Shown in pieces: positions 32,545 through 42,039 of a stretch of 42,039 nt of DNA. Made by a program: the position numbers and the translations under genes. The notes beneath the pieces are model-generated. The model did no database searches and was not told the origin of the DNA. It saw nothing but the letters and a program-made list of their open reading frames with translations. Location of the stretch: contig JAUSDY010000107.1 of NCBI GenBank assembly GCA_030650395.1, positions 1 through 42,039 on the forward strand, given 5' to 3'. This DNA is from Acidobacteriota bacterium (GTDB lineage Bacteria; Acidobacteriota; Vicinamibacteria; Vicinamibacterales; UBA2999). Position 1 is the stretch's first letter. Every line of letters begins with the position of its first letter.

Positions 32545-32858
32545 TAGAGTGCGTACGGTGCGTACAGTGCCTGGAGGTGCGTACGGTGCTTTGGTGCTAA
32601 CGGTGCCAACGCTGCCCAAAGGTTAGCGTTCTTCGCATCCTGGGGTGCCGGCCGTTCTGCAACTATTTTGAATGCCGCTTGAACCAGTCTACTATTCGTT
32701 GCGCGGATCCTGACAGCGGATTCAATTCGACTTCGCGAGAGATGTCAAGAACTCCGAAAGCACCGGCGCGCTCAGCGCAAGGTACACATCCTCCGGCACT
32801 CATGGCACTGAGGGCACTGTACGCACCCTTGGAACCCGTACGCACTGTACGCACTCTA
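32545..32858. repeat. MITE-like element with GTGCGTAC terminal inverted repeats
   Basis: This gap of about 314 bases between convergent genes holds no credible gene. Left end 32545-32565 reads TAGAGTGCGTAC, one variable base, then GTGCGTAC; the right end (32838-32858) is its reverse complement with one mismatch. Further GTGCGTACRGT words lie inside each end. The middle (about 32600-32800) is unique sequence with GCTAAC/GTTAGC dyad near 32600. TA flanks both ends, and the right TA is part of the kinase stop codon TAG. A non-autonomous transposable element or a word-built terminator are both possible. Confidence 0.6.
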
Positions 32859-34676
32859 TTTGTCTGAGTGAAGCGCGGACGCGACGGCCTGGAGCAGCGC
32901 GTCGGGCGAGAAGGGCTTGAGTAGTACCGGCATGCCCGCGGCCGACTCATGCAGGGCCTCGCTTTGCTCGACGTAGCCGGTCACAAACAACACCGGCAAC
33001 GCCGGCTTCAGGTGCCGCAGGCGCCTGGCCAGCTCGATCCCGCCCATGCGCGGCATCACCACGTCGGTCACGACCATCGTGATGCTGTGCGCGTGCACGG
33101 TGAACAGGTCGAGCGCCTGCTGGCCGTCGGACGCTTCGAGCGTGCGATAGCCCGCTTGCCCCAGCACGGTCGCCGATAACCGCCGCAGCGCGCGCTCGTC
33201 TTCGGCGATCAGGATCGTGCCGCTGCCCCGGGCGTGCTGCAACAACGTCTTCGGAGTCGGCGTGCGGTCCGCGGTGGTGTCGTCGGCGCGCGGCAGCAGC
33301 AGCGAGAACGTGCTGCCGCGGCCGGGCGCGCTCGTCACCGACACCGCGCCGCCGCTTTGCCGCACCAAGCCGTACACCATCGAGAGGCCCAGTCCCGTGC
33401 CCGCACCTTTGGGCTTGGTCGTGAAGAACGGCTCGAAGATGCGGCCCTGCACCTCGGGAGCGATCCCCACGCCGGTATCGCGCACGCGCAGTTCCACGAA
33501 GGCGCCGGGCGCAATCTCCAGCTGCCTGGCGCGCGGCGCCGGGATGTCCTGGTTCGCGGTCTCGATTGCCAGGCGCCCGCCGTCGGGCATCGCGTCGCGG
33601 GCGTTGAGCGCCAGGTTCACCACCACCTGTTCCAGCTGCGCGGCGTCGGCGCGGACCGGCCACAAGTCGGTCGCCAGCTGCAGATCGATCGCGATGTGCT
33701 CGCCGATCAGCCGGTCGAGCATCCGGGTCATGTCGGTCACGCGCTGGTTGAGCCCGACGATCTCCGGCGAGAGAATCTGCCGGCGGCTGAAGGCGAGCAG
33801 TTGCCCCGTCAGCGTCGCCGCCCGCTCGGCGGCATTGAAGATCTCCTCGACGTCCGCCCGCAGCGGCGATCCCGCGAGCGCCTTCAGCAACAGTTCCGAG
33901 TAGCCGCGGATCGCCGTCAGCAGGTTGTTGAAGTCGTGCGCGATGCCGCCCGAGAGTCGCCCGATCGCCTCCATCTTCTGCGCGTGACGCAATTGCTCTT
34001 CGAGCTCGCCCCGCGCCGCTTCCGCCGCCTGGCGGTCGGCCATTTCGCGCCGCAGCTCGTCGTTCACGCGGCCGAGCGCGGCGGTGCGCTCCTCGACGCG
34101 CCGCTCGAGGTCGCGGTGCGCTTCGTGCAGCGCGATCTGGCTCGCGCGCAGCTGCTTCTCGGCGTAGTACCGCTCCGTCACGTCGCGCAGGATCAGCAGC
34201 ACCTGCGCGTCGTCCATTGGCAGCAGGCGGGCTTCGTAAAAACGTGGGGCCGGGGTGTCGGTGCCGAGCTCGAGCTCAATGCTGAGCGGCACCCGCTCCC
34301 CGGTGACGCGCGCCAACGCCAGGCTGACCGGCTCGCGCGCCGCCGCATCGACGATCTCGGTGAGCTGCTGGCCCGCGACCCAGCGGCGGGTCGGCTCCGC
34401 CAGCGCGGCGCCTTTGACGTCGAGAATCGTGCCGGCCGCATTGATCCGCACGATCTGATCGGGGAGGGCGCTGACCAGCGCGCGCAGCTGCGTGTTGGCC
34501 TGCAGCAGCTCCTGCGAGCTGAGGTCGAGCGACCGCTCCAGCATGGCGCGGTCGTCGTCGAATTGCCGGTAGGCCTGGTCGACCGCCGCGAGCATCGACT
34601 CGAGGTCGGGCGGCACGGCGCCGTCCGGAAAATGTCGTTTCAGCTGGCGGCGCAGCAGACTGTGAAAGTCGCTCAC
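32856..34676 (-). CDS. Hybrid PAS histidine kinase with receiver domain
   Basis: 606 residues from GTG 34676, which overlaps the FIST stop as GTGA. Order: short helical region, PAS domain (about 60-165; ALPDQIVRINAAGTILDV), coiled coil (170-235), HisKA with His247 in GGIAHDFNN, HATPase (NLALNARDAMPDGG, DTGVGI, GTGLGLSMVYG) and a C-terminal receiver with Asp538 in VVTDVVMPRMGG and Lys in LLKPFS. No TM segment, so it is cytoplasmic and probably takes its signal from the coupled FIST protein. The gene class is similar to CckA-like kinases. No cognate output regulator nearby. Confidence 0.92.
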   Translation of the reverse strand: MSDFHSLLRRQLKRHFPDGAVPPDLESMLAAVDQAYRQFDDDRAMLERSLDLSSQELLQANTQLRALVSALPDQIVRINAAGTILDVKGAALAEPTRRWVAGQQLTEIVDAAAREPVSLALARVTGERVPLSIELELGTDTPAPRFYEARLLPMDDAQVLLILRDVTERYYAEKQLRASQIALHEAHRDLERRVEERTAALGRVNDELRREMADRQAAEAARGELEEQLRHAQKMEAIGRLSGGIAHDFNNLLTAIRGYSELLLKALAGSPLRADVEEIFNAAERAATLTGQLLAFSRRQILSPEIVGLNQRVTDMTRMLDRLIGEHIAIDLQLATDLWPVRADAAQLEQVVVNLALNARDAMPDGGRLAIETANQDIPAPRARQLEIAPGAFVELRVRDTGVGIAPEVQGRIFEPFFTTKPKGAGTGLGLSMVYGLVRQSGGAVSVTSAPGRGSTFSLLLPRADDTTADRTPTPKTLLQHARGSGTILIAEDERALRRLSATVLGQAGYRTLEASDGQQALDLFTVHAHSITMVVTDVVMPRMGGIELARRLRHLKPALPVLFVTGYVEQSEALHESAAGMPVLLKPFSPDALLQAVASALHSDK

Positions 34677-35803
34677 GTCATCGTTTCCGAAAAAGTCGTG
34701 ACCGTCATCGTCTGATTGTGCAGCTCGCAACGGGCCTGGGGCGTGAACGGCGAGATCTCTCCGTACGAATAGAAGCCGGTGATGGCCGCGCCGGCGCCGA
34801 CGATATCACGCACGCCCTCGACCTCTTCTTCGACGCGCTGGCGCAACACCATCCGGCGCCCGACACAACTAATCAACAGCGCGAGGTCGACCGGCCCGCC
34901 CAGCGCTTCGGCGCTGATCCGGCCCGCGCCCACCGCGCCGTCGATCAGCCGGTCGACGTTGGCCTTCATGAGGCGGACAAACCCGCCGGCCGGCACGTCG
35001 CCCGCAAACGTCAGGCTCTGGTCGTCCTCGTTCACCGACAGGATCGTGCGCACCACCGGCGCACTGACATCGCGGGTGCGCAGCGACAGCGGAAAGAGCA
35101 GCCCCGACGCCGGCAGGCCCGCGGCGTGGGCGCCGAGATAACGCTTATAAAGTGCGAGCGCCGATTGCCCGTCGAGCTCGTACAACACGTTGCCTTTCGA
35201 CCGCGTGATTTGCCGCTCGGGTCCGAACGAATCCCAACCGCCGAGCGAGCCGTAGCCGACCCTCAGGTGCTCGCCGTACAAACCGATCGCCGCCACGATG
35301 TTCTTGCGCGGTGCGCCGTCGCAGAGCACCACGGTTTCGCGGAAGTGCTCGCCGTCGGCCGACAGGCCGCCGGTGACCGACACGCTGGCAGGCAGGTGTT
35401 GTCCCAGGCCGCGCACCAGCGCTTCGCCATTGATGTCGAGGCCTTCCGAAATCACGATGACGTGAACGAGATCGGGCGCCGCGAGCGACACGGCCAGGGC
35501 CGCGCCCGCCGCGGCGCTCTCGGCCGCCGCCGTCGGGGCCGTGGCGACCTCAACCCTGGTGTGATCGAATCGCACCGCCGTGGCAATCGCGCCGTCGTCG
35601 AACACATCGGTGCCGTGGATCTGCCCGGCGGTCGAGCAGCCGACGAGATGGGCGGACGGCCATCGCGCCGACAAACCAGCAAGCAGGCCGGGGCCGGCGA
35701 TGGCGGCGCGTTCGCCGAACACCAGCACGAGTTGGGCGTCGGTCAGCGCGGAGTCGCGTTGCCAGCCGCCCTCGGCCGCCCAGGTGATCTGCTCGACTCG
35801 CAT
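34673..35803 (-). CDS. FIST sensory domain protein
   Basis: 376 residues with FIST_N (about 20-210; LVGCSTAGQIHG, VHVIVISEGLDINGEALVRGL, VTGGLSADGEHF, KNIVAAIGLYG) and FIST_C (about 220-360; NVLYELDGQSALALYKRYLG, FSYGEISPF-like YSYGEISPFT). FIST modules are predicted small-ligand sensors. ATG 35803 lies four bases after the ppk1 stop and the stop overlaps the hybrid kinase start, making a tight ppk1-FIST-kinase operon. The kinase is its natural partner. The ligand is unknown; amino acids have been suggested for the family. Confidence 0.92.
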   Translation of the reverse strand: MRVEQITWAAEGGWQRDSALTDAQLVLVFGERAAIAGPGLLAGLSARWPSAHLVGCSTAGQIHGTDVFDDGAIATAVRFDHTRVEVATAPTAAAESAAAGAALAVSLAAPDLVHVIVISEGLDINGEALVRGLGQHLPASVSVTGGLSADGEHFRETVVLCDGAPRKNIVAAIGLYGEHLRVGYGSLGGWDSFGPERQITRSKGNVLYELDGQSALALYKRYLGAHAAGLPASGLLFPLSLRTRDVSAPVVRTILSVNEDDQSLTFAGDVPAGGFVRLMKANVDRLIDGAVGAGRISAEALGGPVDLALLISCVGRRMVLRQRVEEEVEGVRDIVGAGAAITGFYSYGEISPFTPQARCELHNQTMTVTTFSETMT

Positions 35804-35807
35804 CAGC

Positions 35808-37976
35808 CTAGCTTTCGTGCTGCGCCGCGTACCACTCGTGCAGGAACCGTTGCGAGTTGAGCGGCGGCACCCCTTCGGGCGGCACGGCCCGCAGGTACGA
35901 GCCGTCGGTCTGCAGCTGCCACGCGCGATCGGTGTCGCTCAACAGCACTTCGAGCACCGCGTCGCGGATCATCTGCCGGATCGACGCGTCGAGAATCGGG
36001 CACAGCACCTCGACGCGGCGATCGAGATTGCGCTCCATCAGGTCGGCGCTGCCGATGTAGACCTCGGGGCTGCCGCCGTTCTCGAAGTAGTAGATGCGCG
36101 AATGCTCGAGGAACTGGCCGACGATGGAGCGGACCTTGATGCGATCGCTGATGCCGGGAATGCCGGGCCGCAGGCAGCACACGCCGCGCACGATCATGTC
36201 GACCTGGACGCCGGCCTGCGCGGCGCGGTAGAGGATCCTGATCATCGCCTGATCGGCGACCGCGTTGTTCTTGAAGATCAGCCGCGCCGGCCGCCCGGCC
36301 TTGGCGTGCTCGATCTCGCGCTCGACCAGGGCGCGGATGCCCTGGCGCAGGCCGATCGGCGCGACCAGCAGCGCGTTGTACGAGCGCTTGCTCGAGTAGC
36401 CGGTCAGCGAATTGAAGACCTCGCTGATGTCGTCGAGAATGCTTTCTTCGCCGGTGAACAGCCCGAGGTCGGTGTAGATCTGCGACGTCACGCGGTTGTA
36501 GTTGCCGGTGGCGACATGCGCGTAGCGGTGAATGCCGTCGGTTTCCTTGCGCACCACGAGGCAGAGCTTGCAGTGGACCTTGAGGTTCATCAGTCCGTAG
36601 ACGACGTGGATGCCGGCCGCTTCCAGCCGCGTCGCCCACGCGATGTTGTTGCGCTCGTCGAAGCGCGCCTTCAGCTCCACCAGCACCGCGACCTGCTTGC
36701 CCTGATCGGCGGCCTGGATCAGCAGGTCGACCAGCGGCGAGTCAGGACCAATGCGGTAGAGCGTGATCTTGATCGCGATGACGTGCGGATCTTCGACCGC
36801 CGCGCGCAGGAACGTTTCGACGGAGGTAAACGAGTCGAAGGGGTGATGCACCAGGAAGTCCTGGTCGGCAATCTGCTCGAAGACCTTGCCGGTTTCGTCG
36901 GGCGCCCACAGCGTGCGCTGCGTGAACGCCGGGTACTTGAGCGCCGGCCGGTGCAGCTTGGTGAGCGCGTGCCAGTCGCCGTAGCCGAAGCGATCGGTGG
37001 TGCGCGCCACCACGTCTTCGTCGACCTCGAAGTTCTCGATCAGGATGCTCAAGACGCGCTTGGGCATGTCGGCCTCGACTTGCAGCAGCGACAGGGCGCC
37101 GTAGCGCAGCTGCTTCAAGCCGCGGTCGACCGTCTCGAGCAGGTCGTCGGCTTCGTCTTCCTGGATCACCATGTCGGTGTCGCGGATGATTCGGAACAGG
37201 TGGGTGCCTTCGACCTGTGTCCCGGGAAACAACTGCTGGATGTTGCGGCGGATCACGTCTTCGAGGAAGACGTTCGACACGCCCGGGTGGGGCGACAGGT
37301 TGGCCGGCAGCTCGATGAAGCGCGACAGCATGCCCGGCACCTTGACGCGCGCGAACTTGGTGCGCCCCGCGTGGCGGACCCGCACCGCCAGGTTCATGCT
37401 GAGATTCGAGATGTACGGGAACGGATGGCCCGGGTCGAACGCCAGCGGCGTCAGCACGGGAAAGATGTGATCCTTGAAATACTGCGCCAGCCAGCTGTCG
37501 ATGGCGGGCGTATGGTCGGCGGGCTCGAGAAAGTGAATGCCCTCCGCGGCCAGCAGCGGCCGCAGCAACTGCGACCAGCACGTGGTCTGCTCGTCGATCT
37601 GCGCCAGCGCCCGTGAGCGGATGGTGGCGAGCTCCTGATCGGTGGTGAGGCCGTCGATCGACACTTCTTCGATGCCGGCGCGGAATTTCTTCAGGATGGT
37701 GGCGACCCGCACCATGAAGAACTCGTCGAGGTTGGTGCCCGAAATGGCGAGGAACTTGACCCGCTCGAGCAGCGGATGCGAGGCGTCCTGGGCCTGGGCC
37801 AGGACGCGTTCGTTAAACGACAGCCAGCTCAACTCCCGGTTGATGAAGAGGGCCGGCGCGCTGAGGTCGTTGGGGTCGAGGCTCGACCAGTCGTTGGGCC
37901 GCGGCGCCTGTGACGCCGCCGCCTCGGCGGCGCGGCGCTTGCGGGTGCGGCGGGTGACGACGGTCGGGGCGGGCAT
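35808..37976 (-). CDS. ppk1: Polyphosphate kinase 1
   Basis: 722 residues, full length. Reversibly makes polyphosphate from ATP. FINRELSWLSFNERVL starts the N domain; the two PLD-like catalytic halves contain His468 (LKVHCK, equivalent to the phosphorylated His435 of E. coli) and His625 (EHSRIYYF, like His592). VELKARFDERNNI, YAHVATGNYN and GSADLMERNLDRRVE are also intact. The basic N-terminal tail (about 40 residues) is not conserved. First gene of the operon with FIST and hybrid kinase. The upstream region contains the AATAACC hairpin. Confidence 0.97.
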   Translation of the reverse strand: MPAPTVVTRRTRKRRAAEAAASQAPRPNDWSSLDPNDLSAPALFINRELSWLSFNERVLAQAQDASHPLLERVKFLAISGTNLDEFFMVRVATILKKFRAGIEEVSIDGLTTDQELATIRSRALAQIDEQTTCWSQLLRPLLAAEGIHFLEPADHTPAIDSWLAQYFKDHIFPVLTPLAFDPGHPFPYISNLSMNLAVRVRHAGRTKFARVKVPGMLSRFIELPANLSPHPGVSNVFLEDVIRRNIQQLFPGTQVEGTHLFRIIRDTDMVIQEDEADDLLETVDRGLKQLRYGALSLLQVEADMPKRVLSILIENFEVDEDVVARTTDRFGYGDWHALTKLHRPALKYPAFTQRTLWAPDETGKVFEQIADQDFLVHHPFDSFTSVETFLRAAVEDPHVIAIKITLYRIGPDSPLVDLLIQAADQGKQVAVLVELKARFDERNNIAWATRLEAAGIHVVYGLMNLKVHCKLCLVVRKETDGIHRYAHVATGNYNRVTSQIYTDLGLFTGEESILDDISEVFNSLTGYSSKRSYNALLVAPIGLRQGIRALVEREIEHAKAGRPARLIFKNNAVADQAMIRILYRAAQAGVQVDMIVRGVCCLRPGIPGISDRIKVRSIVGQFLEHSRIYYFENGGSPEVYIGSADLMERNLDRRVEVLCPILDASIRQMIRDAVLEVLLSDTDRAWQLQTDGSYLRAVPPEGVPPLNSQRFLHEWYAAQHES

Positions 37977-37999
37977 ATCAGTTCAGCATACCTAACTTG

Positions 38000-38075
38000 C
38001 GAATAACCAATAACCAATTACGAATAACGAAAGGGTTGGCAGTTTGGTTATTTGTAATTGGTTATTGGTTATTCG
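38000..38075. repeat. AATAACC-word hairpin, second copy
   Basis: 38001-38020 pairs perfectly with 38055-38074 (20 bp), and pairing continues inward with a wobble to about 38028/38047, giving a stem near 28 bp. It lies upstream of ppk1 and directly after the stop of the PQQ sugar dehydrogenase, both on the minus strand. Same words as the hairpin at 29.7 kb. Confidence 0.85.
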
Positions 38076-38080
38076 TTATT

Positions 38081-39283
<1,203 letters not shown>

Positions 39284-39342
39284 TCTCAAAGCTTAGCAGC
39301 CTTGCAGAAACGAGAAATCCTCTTCCCATAGATATTCTAGTG

Positions 39343-39355
39343 GAGTAGGCTACTC
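39343..39355. promoter_or_regulatory. Possible PadR operator
   Basis: GAGTAGGCTACTC: six-base arms GAGTAG and CTACTC around one G, just before the PadR ATG at 39359 and overlapping the likely ribosome site GGAG. Position suits autorepression. Confidence 0.4.
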
Positions 39356-39358
39356 GGC

Positions 39359-39709
39359 ATGCCTCGTCGAAGTGAAGCGGGCGGCGGCGACATGTTGCAG
39401 GGCGCCCTCGACATGCTGATTCTGCGCTCGCTCGTGCTCGGCCCGGCGCACGGGCACACCATTGCGCACGCCATCGAGCGCGGATCCGATCGCGTCCTGC
39501 AGGTCGAGCACGGATCGCTGTACCCCGCGCTCCATCGGCTCGAGAATCGCGGCTACGTGGCGTCGTTCTGGGGCACCTCCGAAAACAATCGCAAGGCCAA
39601 GTACTACCGGCTGACGCCAAGCGGCCGCAAGACGCTGGCCGCCGAGACGAGCCGCTGGGAACAACTGGTGCAAGCGATCGGGCGCGTCATGAAACCGGCC
39701 GCCGACTGA
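39359..39709 (+). CDS. PadR family transcriptional regulator
   Basis: 116 residues, a compact PadR winged helix: GALDMLILRSLVLGPAHGHTIAHAIERGS, then VEHGSLYPALHRLENRGYVASFWG as recognition helix and wing, YYRLTPSGRKTL and a short C-terminal dimer helix. Members of this group in Acidobacteriota sit directly before ADOP permeases and are thought to repress them; here the permease ATG is three bases after the stop. Inducing signal unknown. Confidence 0.93.
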   Translation: MPRRSEAGGGDMLQGALDMLILRSLVLGPAHGHTIAHAIERGSDRVLQVEHGSLYPALHRLENRGYVASFWGTSENNRKAKYYRLTPSGRKTLAAETSRWEQLVQAIGRVMKPAAD

Positions 39710-39712
39710 GTC

Positions 39713-42039
39713 ATGCCCTGGACCCGTTTCTTCCGCCGCTCGCGACGCGATGACGACGCCGCGCGCGAAATCGCGTCCTACATTGCGATCGAGACCGACG
39801 ACAACATCGCGCGGGGGCTGTCGCCGCAGGCGGCGCACGACGCCGCCGTCAGGAAATTCGGCAATACCGCGCTGGTGCGCGAGGAGATTTACTGGATGAA
39901 CACGTTACGGCCGGTTGATGCGATCTGGCAGGACCTGCGTTACGCGGTGCGATTGCTGTCGCGCGACAAGGGCTTCGCCACAGCGGCGATCGTGTCGCTC
40001 GCACTTGGCATCGGCGCCACTACCGCCATCTTCCAGCTGATGGACTCCGTTCGTCTCCAGACGCTGCCGGTCGAGGACCCGCAGCAACTGGTGAACGTGC
40101 ACTTTCCGAAAGGCACGTCGCGCGCCGGAAGTTTCACCAGCCGGTGGCCGGCGGTGACCTCCGCCCAGTTCGAGGCCATCCGCCTCCATCACCAACCGTT
40201 CGACGGCGTGTTCGCGTGGAGCAGCGGGCAAGTGAACACGGCGTCCGGCGGCGAGGCCCATTACGTCGAGGCGCTGTGGGCGAGCGGGGATCTGTTTCCG
40301 GTGCTGCGCGTCAAGCCCGCGATGGGACGATTGATTCAGCCTGAGGACGATCGGCGTGGCTGTGGGTCGCCCGTGGCGGTCATCAGCGATGCGTATTGGC
40401 ACCGCGCGTTTGGCGGCGCGGCGTCGGTCCTGCAGCAAACCGTGCAGCTCGAAGGCACGCCATTTCAGATCATCGGGGTGACCGAGCCGGCATTCTTCGG
40501 GCTGGATGTCGGCCGGCGCTTTGATGTGGCGGTGCCGCTCTGCGCCGACCCGTTACTGAGGAACGGCCGCGACCGCGCCGACTCGAAACGTGACTGGTGG
40601 CTTGCGGTCATGGCGAGGCTGGCGCCGGGATCGACGGCTCGGCAAGCCAACGACTACATGATTGCCGTGTCGCCGCAGATCATGGTGGACACCGCCCCAC
40701 CGGACTACACGCCTGAAGCCGTGGAGAAGCATCGCAACAGCAAACTCAACGTGACGCCCACGGCCGCCGGCGTCTCCGACGTGCGCGAGGAGTTCGGCGA
40801 ACCGCTGACCGTGCTGCTGGCCGCGACCGGGCTCGTGTTGTTGATCGCATGCGCGAACCTTGCCAACCTGTTGCTGGCTCGCGCGACCGTCCGCGAGCGC
40901 GAGATCGCCGTGCGGCTGGCCATCGGCGCGTCACGGGCGCGAATCGTCCGCCAGCTGCTGGTTGAGAGCGTCATGCTCGCCGCGGTCGGCATGGTGCTGG
41001 GCGTCCTTGTCGCGCGCGGTCTCAGCAACGTCCTGGTGGCTCAACTGGCCGCCGGGATGGGCTCGTTGTTCCTCGACTTGTCGTGGAATTTCACGGTGCT
41101 GGGATTCACGGCGGGCGTGTCGTTGCTCGCGTGTCTGCTCTTTGGATTGGCCCCGGCCCTCAAGGCGACCGCGCTGGCCCCGGCGGCGGCGTTGAAGTCG
41201 GGCGGCCGCGGCTCGACGAGCGGCCGCGAGCGCTTCGGGCTGCGCCGCGCGCTGGTGGTCACGCAAGTGGCGTTCTCGCTGGTGCTGCTGATCGGCGCGC
41301 TCCTGTTCACGCGCACGCTCTACAACATCCTGATGATCGATGCCGGCTTCGACCAGAACCTCGTCGTGGTCGATCTGTCTCATCGCAGCTTGATGACCGA
41401 CGACGATGCGCAGGGATTGGCTGTTCGCCAAGAGCTGCAACAGCGAATTGCTGCGATCCCCGGCGTGGCTGGCGCGGTGCTGGTCGAGAGCTCACCGCTC
41501 AGCGGCGGGTTCTGGAATGAGTACGTGTTTGTCGACGGCGTTCCCGAGAAGGCCCTGGCCAACTTCACCACGGTGAGCGACAACTATTTTCAGACCCTCG
41601 GCGTACCCATCCTGAAAGGCCGGACGTTCGGTCCATCGGATGTGTTGCAGTCGCCACCGGTAGCCGTCGTCAATGAGGCGTTCGTGCGGAAGCTCTTTCC
41701 CGATCGCGATCCGCTCGGCCGCGTGCTCTGGATCGAAACCGGTCCGGGGCAGCCGGTCGAGAAGGTGGCGATCGTTGGCGTGGCGCGCAACACCAAGTAC
41801 CAGAACATCAAGGACGACTTCGAACCCCTGGTGCACGTGGCGATGACGCAGTCGCACCGATTTCGCGACTCCGCACGCCTTCTGGTGAAACCCCGCGGCA
41901 CGATCGACAGGTTGATGCCGGCGATCGCGCGGACCGTCGCCGAAATCAATCCGGCGATCAGCCTCGAGCTCGAGGTGCTCAGCCAAACGGTCAGCAAGGG
42001 TCTCGTGCGTGAGCGCCTGATGGCGGCCCTGTCAGGCGC
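39713..42039 (+). CDS. ADOP-type MacB/FtsX permease, 3' truncated
   Basis: 775 codons are visible and the frame is still open at the window end. ATG 39713 follows the PadR stop by three bases. Residues 1-60 are the permease prefix domain (REIASYIAIETDDNIARGLSP, AVRKFGN). Then a TM helix (AAIVSLALGIGATTAIF), a MacB periplasmic core (about 110-355), an FtsX domain with three TM helices (LVLLIACANLANLLLAR from about 371; RATVREREIAVRLAIGASRARIV), a spacer, and the start of a second MacB/FtsX half (VVTQVAFSLVLLIGALLF near 513). This duplicated, ATPase-less architecture defines ADOP proteins. Exported cargo is unknown. Confidence 0.93.
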   Translation, partial: MPWTRFFRRSRRDDDAAREIASYIAIETDDNIARGLSPQAAHDAAVRKFGNTALVREEIYWMNTLRPVDAIWQDLRYAVRLLSRDKGFATAAIVSLALGIGATTAIFQLMDSVRLQTLPVEDPQQLVNVHFPKGTSRAGSFTSRWPAVTSAQFEAIRLHHQPFDGVFAWSSGQVNTASGGEAHYVEALWASGDLFPVLRVKPAMGRLIQPEDDRRGCGSPVAVISDAYWHRAFGGAASVLQQTVQLEGTPFQIIGVTEPAFFGLDVGRRFDVAVPLCADPLLRNGRDRADSKRDWWLAVMARLAPGSTARQANDYMIAVSPQIMVDTAPPDYTPEAVEKHRNSKLNVTPTAAGVSDVREEFGEPLTVLLAATGLVLLIACANLANLLLARATVREREIAVRLAIGASRARIVRQLLVESVMLAAVGMVLGVLVARGLSNVLVAQLAAGMGSLFLDLSWNFTVLGFTAGVSLLACLLFGLAPALKATALAPAAALKSGGRGSTSGRERFGLRRALVVTQVAFSLVLLIGALLFTRTLYNILMIDAGFDQNLVVVDLSHRSLMTDDDAQGLAVRQELQQRIAAIPGVAGAVLVESSPLSGGFWNEYVFVDGVPEKALANFTTVSDNYFQTLGVPILKGRTFGPSDVLQSPPVAVVNEAFVRKLFPDRDPLGRVLWIETGPGQPVEKVAIVGVARNTKYQNIKDDFEPLVHVAMTQSHRFRDSARLLVKPRGTIDRLMPAIARTVAEINPAISLELEVLSQTVSKGLVRERLMAALSG

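Noticed and set aside
31426-32619. 397-codon open frame antisense to the ABC permease
   Set aside because: Low-complexity Arg/His/Glu composition, no motif, and the permease on the other strand is clear.
32663-32950. 95-codon minus-strand open frame in the MITE-like gap
   Set aside because: It reads through terminal repeats and into the kinase gene in another frame; no motif or ribosome site.
33234-34715. 493-codon open frame antisense to the hybrid kinase
   Set aside because: Arg/His/Gln-rich shadow of the kinase gene.
35580-37616. 678-codon open frame antisense to ppk1 and FIST genes
   Set aside because: Covers two certain genes on the other strand and has no recognisable domain.

Overview
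The window looks like a chromosomal piece of a GC-rich Acidobacteriota bacterium, most likely class Vicinamibacteria. This rests on content, not on a database search. The pointers are a PadR regulator followed by a MacB/FtsX permease with an N-terminal permease-prefix domain (the ADOP type common in Acidobacteriota), carboxypeptidase-regulatory-like beta-sandwich proteins, frequent GTG/TTG starts and short word-like repeats between genes. Both window ends cut a gene.

Layout. 1-7.4 kb: secreted and periplasmic proteins (CarboxypepD_reg-like protein, decayed PQQ-propeller pseudogene, S9 peptidase, phosphodiester glycosidase, lipoprotein). 7.4-14.1 kb: the most interesting block. A minus-strand overlapping operon encodes a SpeD-type pyruvoyl decarboxylase, a protein with two exosortase catalytic cores in tandem, a large GT-C/YfhO-like membrane protein and a SAM methyltransferase. 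A divergent gene encodes an ice-binding-domain adhesin ending in a VPTLPQ/TM/Arg-rich sorting tail. I read this as a dedicated exosortase cell-surface sorting locus. 14.1-20.4 kb: small housekeeping and hypothetical genes (DUF952, TetR with two operators, cold-shock protein, zinc-ribbon and SEC-C proteins, receiver-like protein, OsmC, RHH-FtsB pair, CutA, Cys/Met gamma-family PLP enzyme). 20.4-23.6 kb: SpoIIE phosphatase coupled to an RNase III with a fused DUF2007 domain. 23.6-28.4 kb: DUF2277, AAA ATPase, hutU and hutH. 28.4-32.5 kb: purA, a receiver/PilZ protein and an ABC-2 exporter pair. 32.5-38.0 kb: a ppk1-FIST-hybrid histidine kinase operon. 38.0-42.0 kb: PQQ sugar dehydrogenase, then PadR and the ADOP permease, cut by the window end.

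The second theme is repeats. Several gene ends carry short words (7-13 bp), often repeated in one orientation and then in the other, making long hairpins (7.3, 29.7, 32.5 and 38.0 kb) or flanking blocks (18.1-19.3 kb). One set of three hairpins lies in frame inside hutH and appears to add about 20 residues.

All calls come from reading translations and DNA by eye. Family names rest on recognised motifs; start sites, promoters and terminators are predictions.
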